From contig JAILHD010000027.1 of assembly GCA_024696155.1 (NCBI GenBank), positions 1 to 40,072 on the forward strand: a stretch of DNA of 40,072 bases, in the 5' to 3' direction. The notes below the pieces were generated by a model. It had not been told where the DNA came from. It saw only the letters and a list, made by a program, of their open reading frames with translations, and ran no database searches. The DNA is from Treponema sp. (GTDB taxonomy: Bacteria; Spirochaetota; Spirochaetia; Treponematales; Treponemataceae). The first letter of the stretch is position 1; each line of letters begins with the position of its first letter. The position numbers were made by a program, and so were the translations under genes. Positions 1 through 7,442 of the stretch are shown here, in pieces.

Positions 1-45
1 CCGCTCTCGCGGTCTAAACAATCAGAGTGTTTTTGCCCCACACTC

Positions 46-66
46 CGCTCCCTAGCGTCTTTTTTT
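46..66 (+). terminator. Possible rho-independent terminator (plus strand)
   Basis: A short hairpin (CGCT at 46-49 pairing with AGCG at 54-57) is followed by a T-rich run to about 66. Directly upstream is a second hairpin (GAGTGT 25-30 with ACACTC 40-45). The arrangement would end a plus-strand transcript entering from outside the window. The four-pair stem is short, so this is tentative. No gene is seen in bases 1-66. Confidence 0.35.
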
Positions 67-846
67 CTACCTTAATTCAGCGCCTTTTATGAATGTTTGA
101 GCGTATTCAATAAGTTCTGCGACCTCAGAGTCGGTGTAGGGCGGGATTTCGTTGTAGGATGGGTCAAGGCAGTTTTCGTTACGGAATTGGGCGAACTGCC
201 AGCTGGCATCTTGCGGCAGAAGTCCTGCCATTTTTTTTATGTCTTCTTTTTGCACAAGAGGAGGCACAAGCACTGTGCGGAATTCTCGCTTTTCTGCCGG
301 GTAAGATGCTACAAGCTTTGTACAGCGTTTTACTTTCTTTTCCCAGTATTCAGTTTTTGCAAAAAATGGCGAAGTCTTATTACAGATTTCTGTAGCATAG
401 CGGGAAGGACTTGTTTTTATATCCATTGCAATAAAATCCGGGCGAAGTTCCTTATCATTTAAGAGAGCTTCCAGTTCATCTGGTAAAGTGCCGTTTGTGT
501 CCAGCTTTATGAGATATCCCAGCTCTTTTGCTTTTTTAATTATTATTGGAGTGTAAGGATTTAAAAGAGGCTCTCCGCCGCTGATTGTAAGACCTGTTAA
601 AATTCCCTGCCTTTTTTCTAAGTGATTGAAAAGTTCTTCAATTGTGTTCTGACTGCTGTGTGACTCAGAAGATTCGCCATTACTTTTATCATCATTAAAG
701 CCAAGAACTAAATCCCGGTTATAGCAGTACGGGCAGCGGAGATTACATCCTTTTAGAAAAAAAGAACCTGCCAGATGGCCTGGAAAATCAACACATGTGG
801 TTTTTACCAGTACACCGGCAGGTCTGTCTAACGGCAGATCAGCCAT
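67..846 (-). CDS. nrdG: Anaerobic ribonucleotide reductase activating protein (radical SAM)
   Basis: This 259-residue radical SAM enzyme should install the glycyl radical on the class III ribonucleotide reductase using S-adenosylmethionine and a [4Fe-4S] cluster. The cluster motif is Cys34-x3-Cys38-x2-Cys41 (CNLRCPYC), followed by the SAM-contact GGEP motif (SGGEPLLNP). Length is in the range of the longer NrdG/PFL-activase type, larger than E. coli NrdG (154 residues). It starts 9 bases after the stop of the glycyl-radical/glutaredoxin gene and so should be co-transcribed with it. Its target Gly lies on that small partner (Gly36), not on NrdD, so NrdG presumably must recognise the small protein or the assembled complex. 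The family call is firm; the exact target is inferred. Confidence 0.93.
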   Translation of the reverse strand: MADLPLDRPAGVLVKTTCVDFPGHLAGSFFLKGCNLRCPYCYNRDLVLGFNDDKSNGESSESHSSQNTIEELFNHLEKRQGILTGLTISGGEPLLNPYTPIIIKKAKELGYLIKLDTNGTLPDELEALLNDKELRPDFIAMDIKTSPSRYATEICNKTSPFFAKTEYWEKKVKRCTKLVASYPAEKREFRTVLVPPLVQKEDIKKMAGLLPQDASWQFAQFRNENCLDPSYNEIPPYTDSEVAELIEYAQTFIKGAELR

Positions 847-855
847 TTTTATTCC

Positions 856-1389
856 TTATGCAGAAACACGAACTTTCTGGAATACAACTTCAAGTTCTTC
901 TACATTGTGGCAACGGGCTGTTTCTACCCCGGCAGCATTGTAAAAAATTACTGTTGGGGATGCAAAAATACCTTTTTTTGCTGCTTCTGAAAGGCCTTCT
1001 TTTGTGTCTACGTCAATGTTGCGGCCTGGCATGTCCAGATTACTCATAAAAGCTTTTACAGGAGGACAGTTAGGGCAGGTTTTACGGGTGTAAAGCTCAT
1101 AAGTAACACTTGTAAGATCAGATTTTTCTGCTTTTACAATTTTTGCAACTGGTTTAGGCTGTTCAACAGGTTTTGCTTCTGCTTTTGTTTCAGAAAGCTT
1201 GCTGTCTTCCAGAGTAAACATTTTACGAATGCCAAATTCATCACGTTTACCATTGTTCCAGTGTTTTACGGCGCGGTAGTAGCCTACAATGCGTGCGTAA
1301 ACTTCTGTTTCTGTTCCGTGAACATTCTCTAATGCAGCTTTTGTTTCTGCAATTTCCTGTTCAATTTGAGCAAGAGTTCTCTTTTCCAT
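856..1389 (-). CDS. Detached class III RNR glycyl-radical domain fused to a glutaredoxin-like domain
   Basis: This 177-residue protein has two parts. Residues 1-28 form a charged, helix-prone stretch. Residues 29-58 (EVYARIVGYYRAV, then WNNGK and a basic end) match the C-terminal glycyl-radical segment of NrdD proteins, with Gly36 as the predicted radical site. After a Pro/Lys/Glu linker (about 62-93), residues 95-177 are a thioredoxin-fold glutaredoxin/NrdH-like domain with redox motif Cys105-Pro-Asn-Cys108 and the cis-Pro segment SPTVIF. The zinc cysteines that normally precede the radical loop are absent here and are found in NrdD. A strong ribosome site (GGGAGG) precedes the ATG. The gene has its own promoter with NrdR-box-like sites and is followed by nrdG. 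Role inferred: it supplies the glycyl radical, and possibly electrons, to NrdD in trans. No gene symbol is established that I know of. Confidence 0.85.
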   Translation of the reverse strand: MEKRTLAQIEQEIAETKAALENVHGTETEVYARIVGYYRAVKHWNNGKRDEFGIRKMFTLEDSKLSETKAEAKPVEQPKPVAKIVKAEKSDLTSVTYELYTRKTCPNCPPVKAFMSNLDMPGRNIDVDTKEGLSEAAKKGIFASPTVIFYNAAGVETARCHNVEELEVVFQKVRVSA

Positions 1390-1445
1390 TTTGTTTCCTC
1401 CCTTTTTGTATAAACTTTTTAATATTAAGCGTTTTAATTTTGCCT

Positions 1446-1504
1446 ACGCTAAATATAGTGTTATTATTGGTGGTTTTCAATGATGATAACACTAAATTAT
1501 GCGT
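1446..1504 (-). promoter_or_regulatory. NrdR-regulated promoter of the glycyl-radical/glutaredoxin gene
   Basis: On the minus strand a -35 TTGAAA (1480-1475) and -10 TATATT (1457-1452) are separated by exactly 17 bases. A 16-base palindrome, ACACTATATTTAGCGT (1461-1446), covers the -10 and matches 14 of 16 positions of the NrdR box consensus as I know it (aCaCwAtATaTwGtgt). A second, weaker copy (ACGCATAATTTAGTGT, 1504-1489, 12 of 16) overlaps the nrdD stop codon; centres are 43 bases apart, about four helical turns. Their facing arms also form an apparent hairpin (1457-1493) without a T run. Repression by NrdR is inferred from the motif and the adjacent nrdR gene. Confidence 0.7.
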
Positions 1505-3605
1505 TTGCAAGAACTTTTTCTTTTTCTGCCTCAAGAACCTTGAGTTTTTCGCGCAGAGCCTTTTCCTTTTCTGCCTTACACTTTGGACATTCAAACTGCT
1601 GTCCAACAAGGTAGCCGTGAACAGGACAGATTGAATAGGTTGGCGAAATTGTAAAGAACGGAATGCGGTATTTGTGAGAAATTGATTTTACAAGTTCTGC
1701 ACATGCTTTCCAGTCTTTAATTGCTTCTCCCATGTAAACGTGGAACATAGTACCACCAGTGTATTTTGTCTGGAGTGCCTCCTGGTGGTCCAATGCCTCG
1801 AATACATCAGCTGTGTAATCAACCGGCAGTTGAGAAGAGTTTGTATAGAACGGTGCGTCCTTTCCGCTTGTGATAATGTCAGGGAACTGTTCCTTATCGT
1901 GTTTTGCAAGACGGTAAGAAGTAGATTCTGCAGGAGTTGCTTCAAGATTGAAGAGGTCTCCTGTTTCTTCCTGATAATCCTGCATGCGCTCGCGCATATG
2001 GGTAAGAACTTTTTCTGCAAAAGCTTTTCCTGCAGGTTCTGAAATATCAACACCAAGGAAGTTCAGACAGCATTCATTCATGCCGCAAAGTCCGATTGTG
2101 TTAAAGTGGTTGTTAAGAGTCTTAAGATAGCGTCTTGTGTAAGGGAAAAGTCCACCGTCATAAAGCTTCTGGATGACTTTTCTCTTAATACAAAGGCTTT
2201 CTTTTGCAAGATCCATAAGGTAATCAAGGCGCTTAAAGAATTCCTGTTCGTCGTGTGCAAGATATGCAATCTGTGGCAGATTGATTGTAACAACGCCGAT
2301 TGAACCTGTAAATTCATCTGCACCAAAAAGTCCACCACCACGGCGGCGGAGTTCCCGCTTATCAAGCTGAAGGCGGCAGCACATTGAACGTACGTCGCTT
2401 GGATTCAGATCTGAGTTTACAAAGTTCTGGAAGTTTGGTGTTCCGTACTGAGCTGTCATTGTAAACAAAAGTTTTGCGTTTTCACTTGTCCAGTCAAAAT
2501 CTTTTGTAATGTTGTAAGTTGGAATAGGGTAAGCAAAACCTCGGCCTTCTGCGTCACCTTCAATCATAAGTTCAATAAAAACCTTGTTGATAAGGTCCAT
2601 TTCTTTCTGGCAGTCGCCGTAAGTAAAATCCTGTTCCTTTCCGCCAACAATAGCCTTTTTGTTTTTAAGGTCATCAGGGCATACCCAGTCCAGAGTGATG
2701 TTTGTAAACGGAGCCTGAGAACCCCAGCGGCTTGGTGTGTTTACGCCGTAAATATAGCTCTGGATGCACTGGCGAACCTGTTTTTCTGTAAGCTTGTCTG
2801 TTTTAATAAACGGAGCAAGATAAGTATCAAAAGAACTGAAAGCCTGAGCTCCTGCCCATTCGTTCTGCATGATTCCCAAAAAGTTTACAATCTGGTTTAC
2901 AAGTGTTGAAAGGTGTGTTGCAGGAGTTGATGTAATTTTGTCTGGAACTCCGCCAAGTCCTTCTGCAATAAGCTGACGAAGAGACCAGCCTGCACAATAA
3001 CCAGAGAACATAGAAAGATCATGAATGTGGAATGCAGCTGTTTTGTGTGCTTCTGCAATTTCTTTTGAGTAAATGTTATTAAGCCAGTAATTTGCAGTAA
3101 TTGTTCCCGAATTGTGAAGGATAAGTCCACCAAGCGAGAAGTTTACATTTGCATTTTCGTTTACACGCCAGTCGCTCTGTGCAAGATAGCCATCCATTGT
3201 CTTGTTTATGTCGAGCATAAGCTTTTTTGTGTCTCGCATAACTTCATGGCGTGCGCGGTAAAGAATGTAGGCTTTTGCAATGTCTACTTCTTTATTTTCA
3301 ATAAGTACACTTTCTACAATGTCCTGAATTTCTTCAATTGCAGGAATTGAATGTGCACGGTTTCCGGCCATCTGGAGTCTGATTTTTTCTTCAACTGCGT
3401 CAGTAAGTGCTGTGGCTCTGTCTGGATCTTTACGGCCTTCTACGGCTTCAATAGCCTTGTCGATGGCAGTTTCGATCTTTTTTCGGTTGTATTTTGCAAT
3501 TTCGCCGCTGCGTTTTACAACCTGTTTGATTACGCCCTGAGTTTCCTCATCAGAGCTGGATCCCAAAAAACTTCTCCATTCAGGAAAAATTGACTGGTCA
3601 CTCAT
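1497..3605 (-). CDS. nrdD: Class III (anaerobic) ribonucleoside-triphosphate reductase large subunit, lacking its glycyl radical loop
   Basis: NrdD converts ribonucleotides to deoxyribonucleotides without oxygen. Residues about 24-120 are an ATP-cone allosteric domain. The barrel carries HIHDL and Cys204 (SGYCAGW), the Cys409-Cys410 finger-loop pair (MCCRL) expected to hold the thiyl radical, and the NECC motif at 510-513. A zinc site is visible near the end: Cys660, His663, Cys673, Cys676. The family normally continues with about 30 residues holding the RVxGY glycyl radical site. Here the protein instead ends 26 residues after the last zinc ligand in a Lys/Glu-rich helix. The radical segment is encoded by the next gene downstream. 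The start ATG overlaps the end of nrdR by 8 bases and has GGAGG just upstream, so the two are translationally coupled. Identity is certain; function of the shortened form depends on the partner. Confidence 0.95.
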   Translation of the reverse strand: MSDQSIFPEWRSFLGSSSDEETQGVIKQVVKRSGEIAKYNRKKIETAIDKAIEAVEGRKDPDRATALTDAVEEKIRLQMAGNRAHSIPAIEEIQDIVESVLIENKEVDIAKAYILYRARHEVMRDTKKLMLDINKTMDGYLAQSDWRVNENANVNFSLGGLILHNSGTITANYWLNNIYSKEIAEAHKTAAFHIHDLSMFSGYCAGWSLRQLIAEGLGGVPDKITSTPATHLSTLVNQIVNFLGIMQNEWAGAQAFSSFDTYLAPFIKTDKLTEKQVRQCIQSYIYGVNTPSRWGSQAPFTNITLDWVCPDDLKNKKAIVGGKEQDFTYGDCQKEMDLINKVFIELMIEGDAEGRGFAYPIPTYNITKDFDWTSENAKLLFTMTAQYGTPNFQNFVNSDLNPSDVRSMCCRLQLDKRELRRRGGGLFGADEFTGSIGVVTINLPQIAYLAHDEQEFFKRLDYLMDLAKESLCIKRKVIQKLYDGGLFPYTRRYLKTLNNHFNTIGLCGMNECCLNFLGVDISEPAGKAFAEKVLTHMRERMQDYQEETGDLFNLEATPAESTSYRLAKHDKEQFPDIITSGKDAPFYTNSSQLPVDYTADVFEALDHQEALQTKYTGGTMFHVYMGEAIKDWKACAELVKSISHKYRIPFFTISPTYSICPVHGYLVGQQFECPKCKAEKEKALREKLKVLEAEKEKVLANA

Positions 3606-4077
3606 TTTGCCCTCCCTTTGCCTTTTTCTTTATCATTTTTACTTCTGTCATAAACTCTTCCAGGTTTTCAAAATGGCGATAAACCGAAGCAAAACGAATG
3701 TATGCAACCTTGTCTATGTCATAAAGTTTTTCCAAAACCAATTCGCCCAAAGCCGATGTAGAGATTTCGCGGGCTTCTTTGCCCTGTTTTACAGCCATGT
3801 CTTCTATGTCGTTACAAAGCTGCTCAATCATACCTGTAGAAACAGGACGCTTTTCCAGTGCGCGGATAATTCCTTTTTCAAGTTTTTCACGGTCGAATGG
3901 CTGTCGACGTCCGTCACGTTTTACAACCATAAAAGGTTTTTCATCAATTCGTTCGTAGCTGGTAAAACGGTAGCCGCATGCAAGGCATTCACGGCGTCGA
4001 CGGATGCTTTCTCCGTTTACCATTGTTCGAGATTCTAAAACTTTATCGTCTAACTTTCCGCAATAAGGACAGCGCAT
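3598..4077 (-). CDS. nrdR: Transcriptional repressor NrdR
   Basis: NrdR senses ATP/dATP and represses ribonucleotide reductase genes by binding paired NrdR boxes. The 159-residue length is typical. The N-terminal zinc ribbon has Cys3, Cys6, Cys31 and Cys34, followed by the basic DNA-binding stretch SIRRRRE. Residues about 46-136 form the ATP cone (VVKRDGRRQPFDREKLEKGI). It is the first gene of the nrdR-nrdD pair, and its final codons overlap the nrdD start, so repressor and enzyme are made from one message. Candidate NrdR boxes occur in its own promoter and in the promoter of the glycyl-radical gene, indicating autoregulation and control of the whole locus. Confidence 0.97.
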   Translation of the reverse strand: MRCPYCGKLDDKVLESRTMVNGESIRRRRECLACGYRFTSYERIDEKPFMVVKRDGRRQPFDREKLEKGIIRALEKRPVSTGMIEQLCNDIEDMAVKQGKEAREISTSALGELVLEKLYDIDKVAYIRFASVYRHFENLEEFMTEVKMIKKKAKGGQNE

Positions 4078-4096
4078 TACTTTTCTCTTTTTGGGG

Positions 4097-4158
4097 GAAA
4101 TTCATAGTGTACTTCCCACCTCTATTTGAATGATATAGCACTAAATATGTTGCGACAA
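4097..4158 (-). promoter_or_regulatory. Candidate nrdR-nrdD promoter with NrdR-box-like sites
   Basis: Minus-strand -35 TTGTCG (4158-4153) and -10 TATCAT (4135-4130) are 17 bases apart. The spacer holds GCAACATATTTAGTGC (4153-4138), which shares the core TATTTAG with the better box in front of the glycyl-radical gene and matches about 11 of 16 consensus positions. A weaker half-site, starting ACACTATGAA (4112-4097), lies downstream at a centre distance of 41 bases. The rest of the 179-base gap between lnt and nrdR is A+T-rich with no other structure I can support. Confidence 0.5.
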
Positions 4159-4256
4159 TAGAAATTTTGAGAATTTGCGTGAATTTTTTAAAACTATTTT
4201 TCTTGACAAAAAAAAATTTTATGCTTGGATAAAAAATTCTGTTATGAACTCTTGAC

Positions 4257-6071
4257 TTATTTTTTATGTTTTGAATTTGTCTTTTTGTGTTTTTTAATTT
4301 TGCGTTCAGATGGAATATAATCGCTTTCTTCAAAAGAAAAATATTCGGTTACGCAGTAGATTGTGAAAAGAAAAAGAATAATCAACGGAAGCCAGTTGCC
4401 TAATCTTGCATAGACGGTGGTTTCTCTCTGGTAAACAGGAATGTCATAGCTAAGGGCGTATTCTTCAAAAAGAGGAGAATCTGCAAGAACTTTTCCTGTT
4501 GGAGAAATTACGCAGGAATATCCTGAATTAGAAGAGCGGAGCATTGTGGTTCTGTATTCAATTGACGCAAAAGAGGCAATTACAAAGTGCTGAATTTCGC
4601 TTGATTTTTTTAGCGACCAGGAATCGTCTGTTATGTTTACAAAAAGTTCACTTCCGTATTTAAAAAGTTTTCCCATTACGTCTGGAAAAGCATCGTCAAA
4701 GCAGATTGGGGTTGAAATTCTGACGGTTGGAGCCTTTTCTTCCTGCGAAAGCTGAGTTGAGTATGAATTTGAAAGGTCTATGTATTTTGCAGGCGGCAAA
4801 AGTCTGTTTTGATTCCATTTTCCAGGAACGTCAAAAAATACATACTGGTCGCCAGGGGTCCATCCTGCAGAAATGCGAAGTTTTTCTTTTAAGAACTTTC
4901 TTACGGCTGGAAATTCCCGTCCAGGCAGGGCTTCTGCAAAAGGAACAAGGTGATTTTTTCCGTAATAGCCGCGCATATTGCTTTTGCTATCAAACATTAA
5001 GGCGGCGTTATTAACTTCTCCCTTTTGAGGATTTTTAATGAAGCGGCCACCGGCAAGTAATGGAAGGTCGATTTCTTTTATAAAATCTGTTAGAGGTTTT
5101 TCTCCCGGGTAAATGCGGTAATGATTGAAACTGTAAGGGTAGGCTTTATGTAAACAGCCTTCGCTCCATACAACAAGGTCTGCCTGCTTTCCGGCAAGCT
5201 GGAGTTCCTGCAATTTTTCTAAGGTCAGGCGCTGGGAGCGTAAAATTGAATCGTGATCGGACTTTTCGTGCCACGGGTCTGAGTTTTGCTGAACCATAAT
5301 GGTTGTAAGGTATTTTTGTGGCACCCGCGGTTTTAAAATTTGCCATGTACCATAAACGATTGCAAGAGAAAAAAGTAAAATGAATACTTTTTCTGAAGGC
5401 CTAAAATACATGCGGAGTGAGGCGGCGGGGCGTGCTAAAAAATCTTCCAGGCGCGGATTGGTCTGGCGGGTGGCAGAAGGCACTAAAATCCTCTCTCCTA
5501 AAATGGCGTTAAATAGTGCTACTAAAAAAGTAAGCCCGTAAGTGCCTGTGATGGACGCAATTTGTGTGAGAACTGACCATCTGTAAAGAGCGGAAGAAAC
5601 TGTTCCCCACGGGTAGCCAAGGTATCCTGTCGATTTTACCCATTCATAAAGGGTGTAAAGGGCTGCAAAATATAGGACTTTAAAGTCTCGGGTACCAGAA
5701 AAGTTTTGTTCTAGTGAAGAATCTAAAAGCCTGTTTTGTTTTTTAGAAGAATTGTAGGGTAAAAAAAGAATTACGCCAAAAATTCCTCCGATTACTCCGG
5801 TTCCAAAGGCAGAAGCACCCAGTGTAAAGGCTGCAAAATCCATAAAGTTTGCAAGCCAGAAGCTTGAAAGAATGTGGGTAACGCAGGTTTGTGTAAAGCC
5901 GCACAAAAATGCAAGTTTATAGTTACGGCAGTTTTTGAGCGCATAATAAAACGGAATGAGCGCAATAAGACTTGCCAAAGGAAAGCCTAAATAGAAGATT
6001 TCGTTTGGAATTGCAAGAGAAAGTAGTGCTGCAGAAAAAGCAGAATAAAAAACTTGTAAAATCGCACCCAT
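4257..6071 (-). CDS. lnt: Apolipoprotein N-acyltransferase
   Basis: Lnt adds the third acyl chain to the N-terminal cysteine of lipoproteins in the inner membrane. The first ~245 residues hold about seven to eight hydrophobic helices; residues about 255-545 are a nitrilase-fold domain; a last helix (about 553-572) precedes a Lys-rich tail. Catalytic residues can be placed as Glu304 (VVWSEG), Lys372 (YGKNHLVPF) and Cys457 (TPICFDD), with Glu380 matching the accessory Glu of E. coli Lnt. The residues after Cys457 are Phe-Asp rather than the Tyr-Glu of E. coli. At 604 residues it is longer than the E. coli protein (512). There is no clear ribosome site in front of the ATG. Spirochaetes depend heavily on lipoproteins, which fits a conserved core role. 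Confidence 0.93.
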   Translation of the reverse strand: MGAILQVFYSAFSAALLSLAIPNEIFYLGFPLASLIALIPFYYALKNCRNYKLAFLCGFTQTCVTHILSSFWLANFMDFAAFTLGASAFGTGVIGGIFGVILFLPYNSSKKQNRLLDSSLEQNFSGTRDFKVLYFAALYTLYEWVKSTGYLGYPWGTVSSALYRWSVLTQIASITGTYGLTFLVALFNAILGERILVPSATRQTNPRLEDFLARPAASLRMYFRPSEKVFILLFSLAIVYGTWQILKPRVPQKYLTTIMVQQNSDPWHEKSDHDSILRSQRLTLEKLQELQLAGKQADLVVWSEGCLHKAYPYSFNHYRIYPGEKPLTDFIKEIDLPLLAGGRFIKNPQKGEVNNAALMFDSKSNMRGYYGKNHLVPFAEALPGREFPAVRKFLKEKLRISAGWTPGDQYVFFDVPGKWNQNRLLPPAKYIDLSNSYSTQLSQEEKAPTVRISTPICFDDAFPDVMGKLFKYGSELFVNITDDSWSLKKSSEIQHFVIASFASIEYRTTMLRSSNSGYSCVISPTGKVLADSPLFEEYALSYDIPVYQRETTVYARLGNWLPLIILFLFTIYCVTEYFSFEESDYIPSERKIKKHKKTNSKHKK

Positions 6072-6160
6072 TACTATATTATTATCTACATTAATTCAAA
6101 AAAAATTAAGCACTTAATACAAAAAAAAGTAGCTGACAAGGGGAAGAGGGGGTCAGAGTA

Positions 6161-7342
6161 TTGAAACTGGTTAATGATGCCCACGAGTTAGAGTACAAAA
6201 AATTACCAGAGGTTGTTGCAAAAGCACCGGGCAGGTTCCATCTGATAGGAGAGCATTCCTGGTTCTTTAAGGACAAAACGCTGTCCATGGCAATAAATCT
6301 TCCGGTTTTTGTTGCGGTTTCTAAAAGGGAAGATTCTTCGCTGCATTTCTATTTTCATCAGCTGAACGACAGGAAAAAAAGCAGTGCATCTGGTGTAAAG
6401 CTCAAAAAAGAAGATAAATGGGCAAATGCCGTTAAGGCTGTTGTCTATGGCTTTACTTCCGGCGGCTACAGTATAGGCGGTTTTGACCTTACGATTTACA
6501 GCCAGATACTTCCGTCTGCCGGGTTTGGAATTACAACGGCTATAAAAGTAGCTACGGCGCTTGCCTTAAAAGAACTTTTTGCTTTCAAATGCGATGATAA
6601 TGTTCTTCTTCAGGTTCTTGAACGCGCTAATAAACTCTTCTTACAAACTTCAAATCACATTGCCGACAACTTTTCGGCCCTCTTTTCTAAAAAAGACACA
6701 CTTTTAATCACCGACCATTTTAAGAATACCTGGGACTACGCAAACTTCGACTTCCCTGACAAAAAAATCCTTCTTGTAGATACTAAAGTTCCGCGCTGGA
6801 CTGTCTGGAACGAAGAGTCGATTTTTGAGCCTCAGTATGCGCTTTTGCTTGGTGATTTGCGCGAGAAAAAAGCGAATGTTTATGGCGGCTGGCAGTATAT
6901 TTCTGACATTACAGACATTAACGAAGTTCTTGATGTTGTAAGTGAAGACATTCACAGAAAGCTTTATACAATGCTTAAAGAGCATAATGATGTTCTGGAG
7001 GCTCGCGAAGGCCTTATTAAATCCGATTTCTTTAGATTTGCACGTGCTGTAAACGACAGTTATGCAACTATGCGCGATTTGTATGATATTTCGTGTCCTG
7101 AAATTGACTGGATTTTAAAGCGCGTAAACGAGCTTGAGCCAAATCTTGAACAGGTTCGTAATCCTGTTACCTGCGGTCGTATTACCGGTAAGGGCTTTGG
7201 CCGCTGTTTATATGCAATTGTGCGTAACAGTGATGTAGAAACCTTTAAGGCTAAGATTGTTGAGTTTGAAAAGATTTTTGGCTTCCATCCTGATGTTTAC
7301 GAAGTTGTGCCTTCTGACGGTGCCTGCATTGTCCGCGATTAA
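6161..7342 (+). CDS. galK: Divergent galactokinase-family (GHMP) kinase
   Basis: This 393-residue protein follows the GalK layout. Residues 23-32 (PGRFHLIGEH) match the signature PGRVNLIGEH, with Arg25 and the catalytic-type Asp169 (HIADNFSAL, equal to CGIMDQ) conserved. The C terminus has ITGKGFGRC (the GGGFGGC motif) and the end segment VVPSDGA. Two departures matter: the sugar-contacting Asp of EHTDY is Trp34, and the phosphate loop normally GLSSSA reads GFGITTA (about 121-127). It may therefore be a weak or differently specific sugar kinase. The start is TTG, supported by a purine-rich ribosome site (GGAAGAGGGGG) 9-10 bases upstream and no in-frame ATG nearby. No other Leloir pathway gene is next to it, so galactose as substrate is not shown. 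Confidence 0.75.
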   Translation: MKLVNDAHELEYKKLPEVVAKAPGRFHLIGEHSWFFKDKTLSMAINLPVFVAVSKREDSSLHFYFHQLNDRKKSSASGVKLKKEDKWANAVKAVVYGFTSGGYSIGGFDLTIYSQILPSAGFGITTAIKVATALALKELFAFKCDDNVLLQVLERANKLFLQTSNHIADNFSALFSKKDTLLITDHFKNTWDYANFDFPDKKILLVDTKVPRWTVWNEESIFEPQYALLLGDLREKKANVYGGWQYISDITDINEVLDVVSEDIHRKLYTMLKEHNDVLEAREGLIKSDFFRFARAVNDSYATMRDLYDISCPEIDWILKRVNELEPNLEQVRNPVTCGRITGKGFGRCLYAIVRNSDVETFKAKIVEFEKIFGFHPDVYEVVPSDGACIVRD

Positions 7343-7380
7343 GATAAGCGGGATTAATGGAATTTCTGAACTTTCAATGG

Positions 7381-7409
7381 TGGACGGGGTAGGCCTTTCG
7401 GTGTAAAAT
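7381..7409 (+). promoter_or_regulatory. Weak candidate promoter for the TPR/NHL gene pair
   Basis: TGGACG (7381-7386) and TAAAAT (7404-7409) are 17 bases apart in the 100-base gap after the galactokinase-like gene. Each differs from consensus, and no terminator is seen after the upstream gene, so read-through is an equal possibility. Confidence 0.3.
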
Positions 7410-7442
7410 AGAGTATAAGCTAAAAAAAAATTGGGTGGGAAA

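Noticed and set aside
97..462. 121-codon plus-strand frame opposite nrdG
   Set aside because: Antisense of a well-supported radical SAM gene; no recognisable protein features.
1457..1493. Inverted repeat AGTGTTAT...ATAACACT read as a terminator between nrdD and the small gene
   Set aside because: No T run follows on the minus strand, and the arms coincide with facing halves of two NrdR-box-like sites around a good promoter, which explains them better.
856..1510. The nrdD split as a simple frameshift or sequencing error
   Set aside because: The two genes are separated by 107 bases with a promoter, operator-like sites and a strong ribosome site, and the small protein has its own N-terminal helix and a fused redoxin domain.
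3607..4038. 143-codon plus-strand frame opposite nrdR
   Set aside because: Phe/Cys-rich shadow of nrdR.
4043..4333. 96-codon minus-strand frame in the lnt-nrdR gap
   Set aside because: Lys/Phe/Asn-rich A+T-driven frame that overlaps both neighbours and covers the nrdR promoter.
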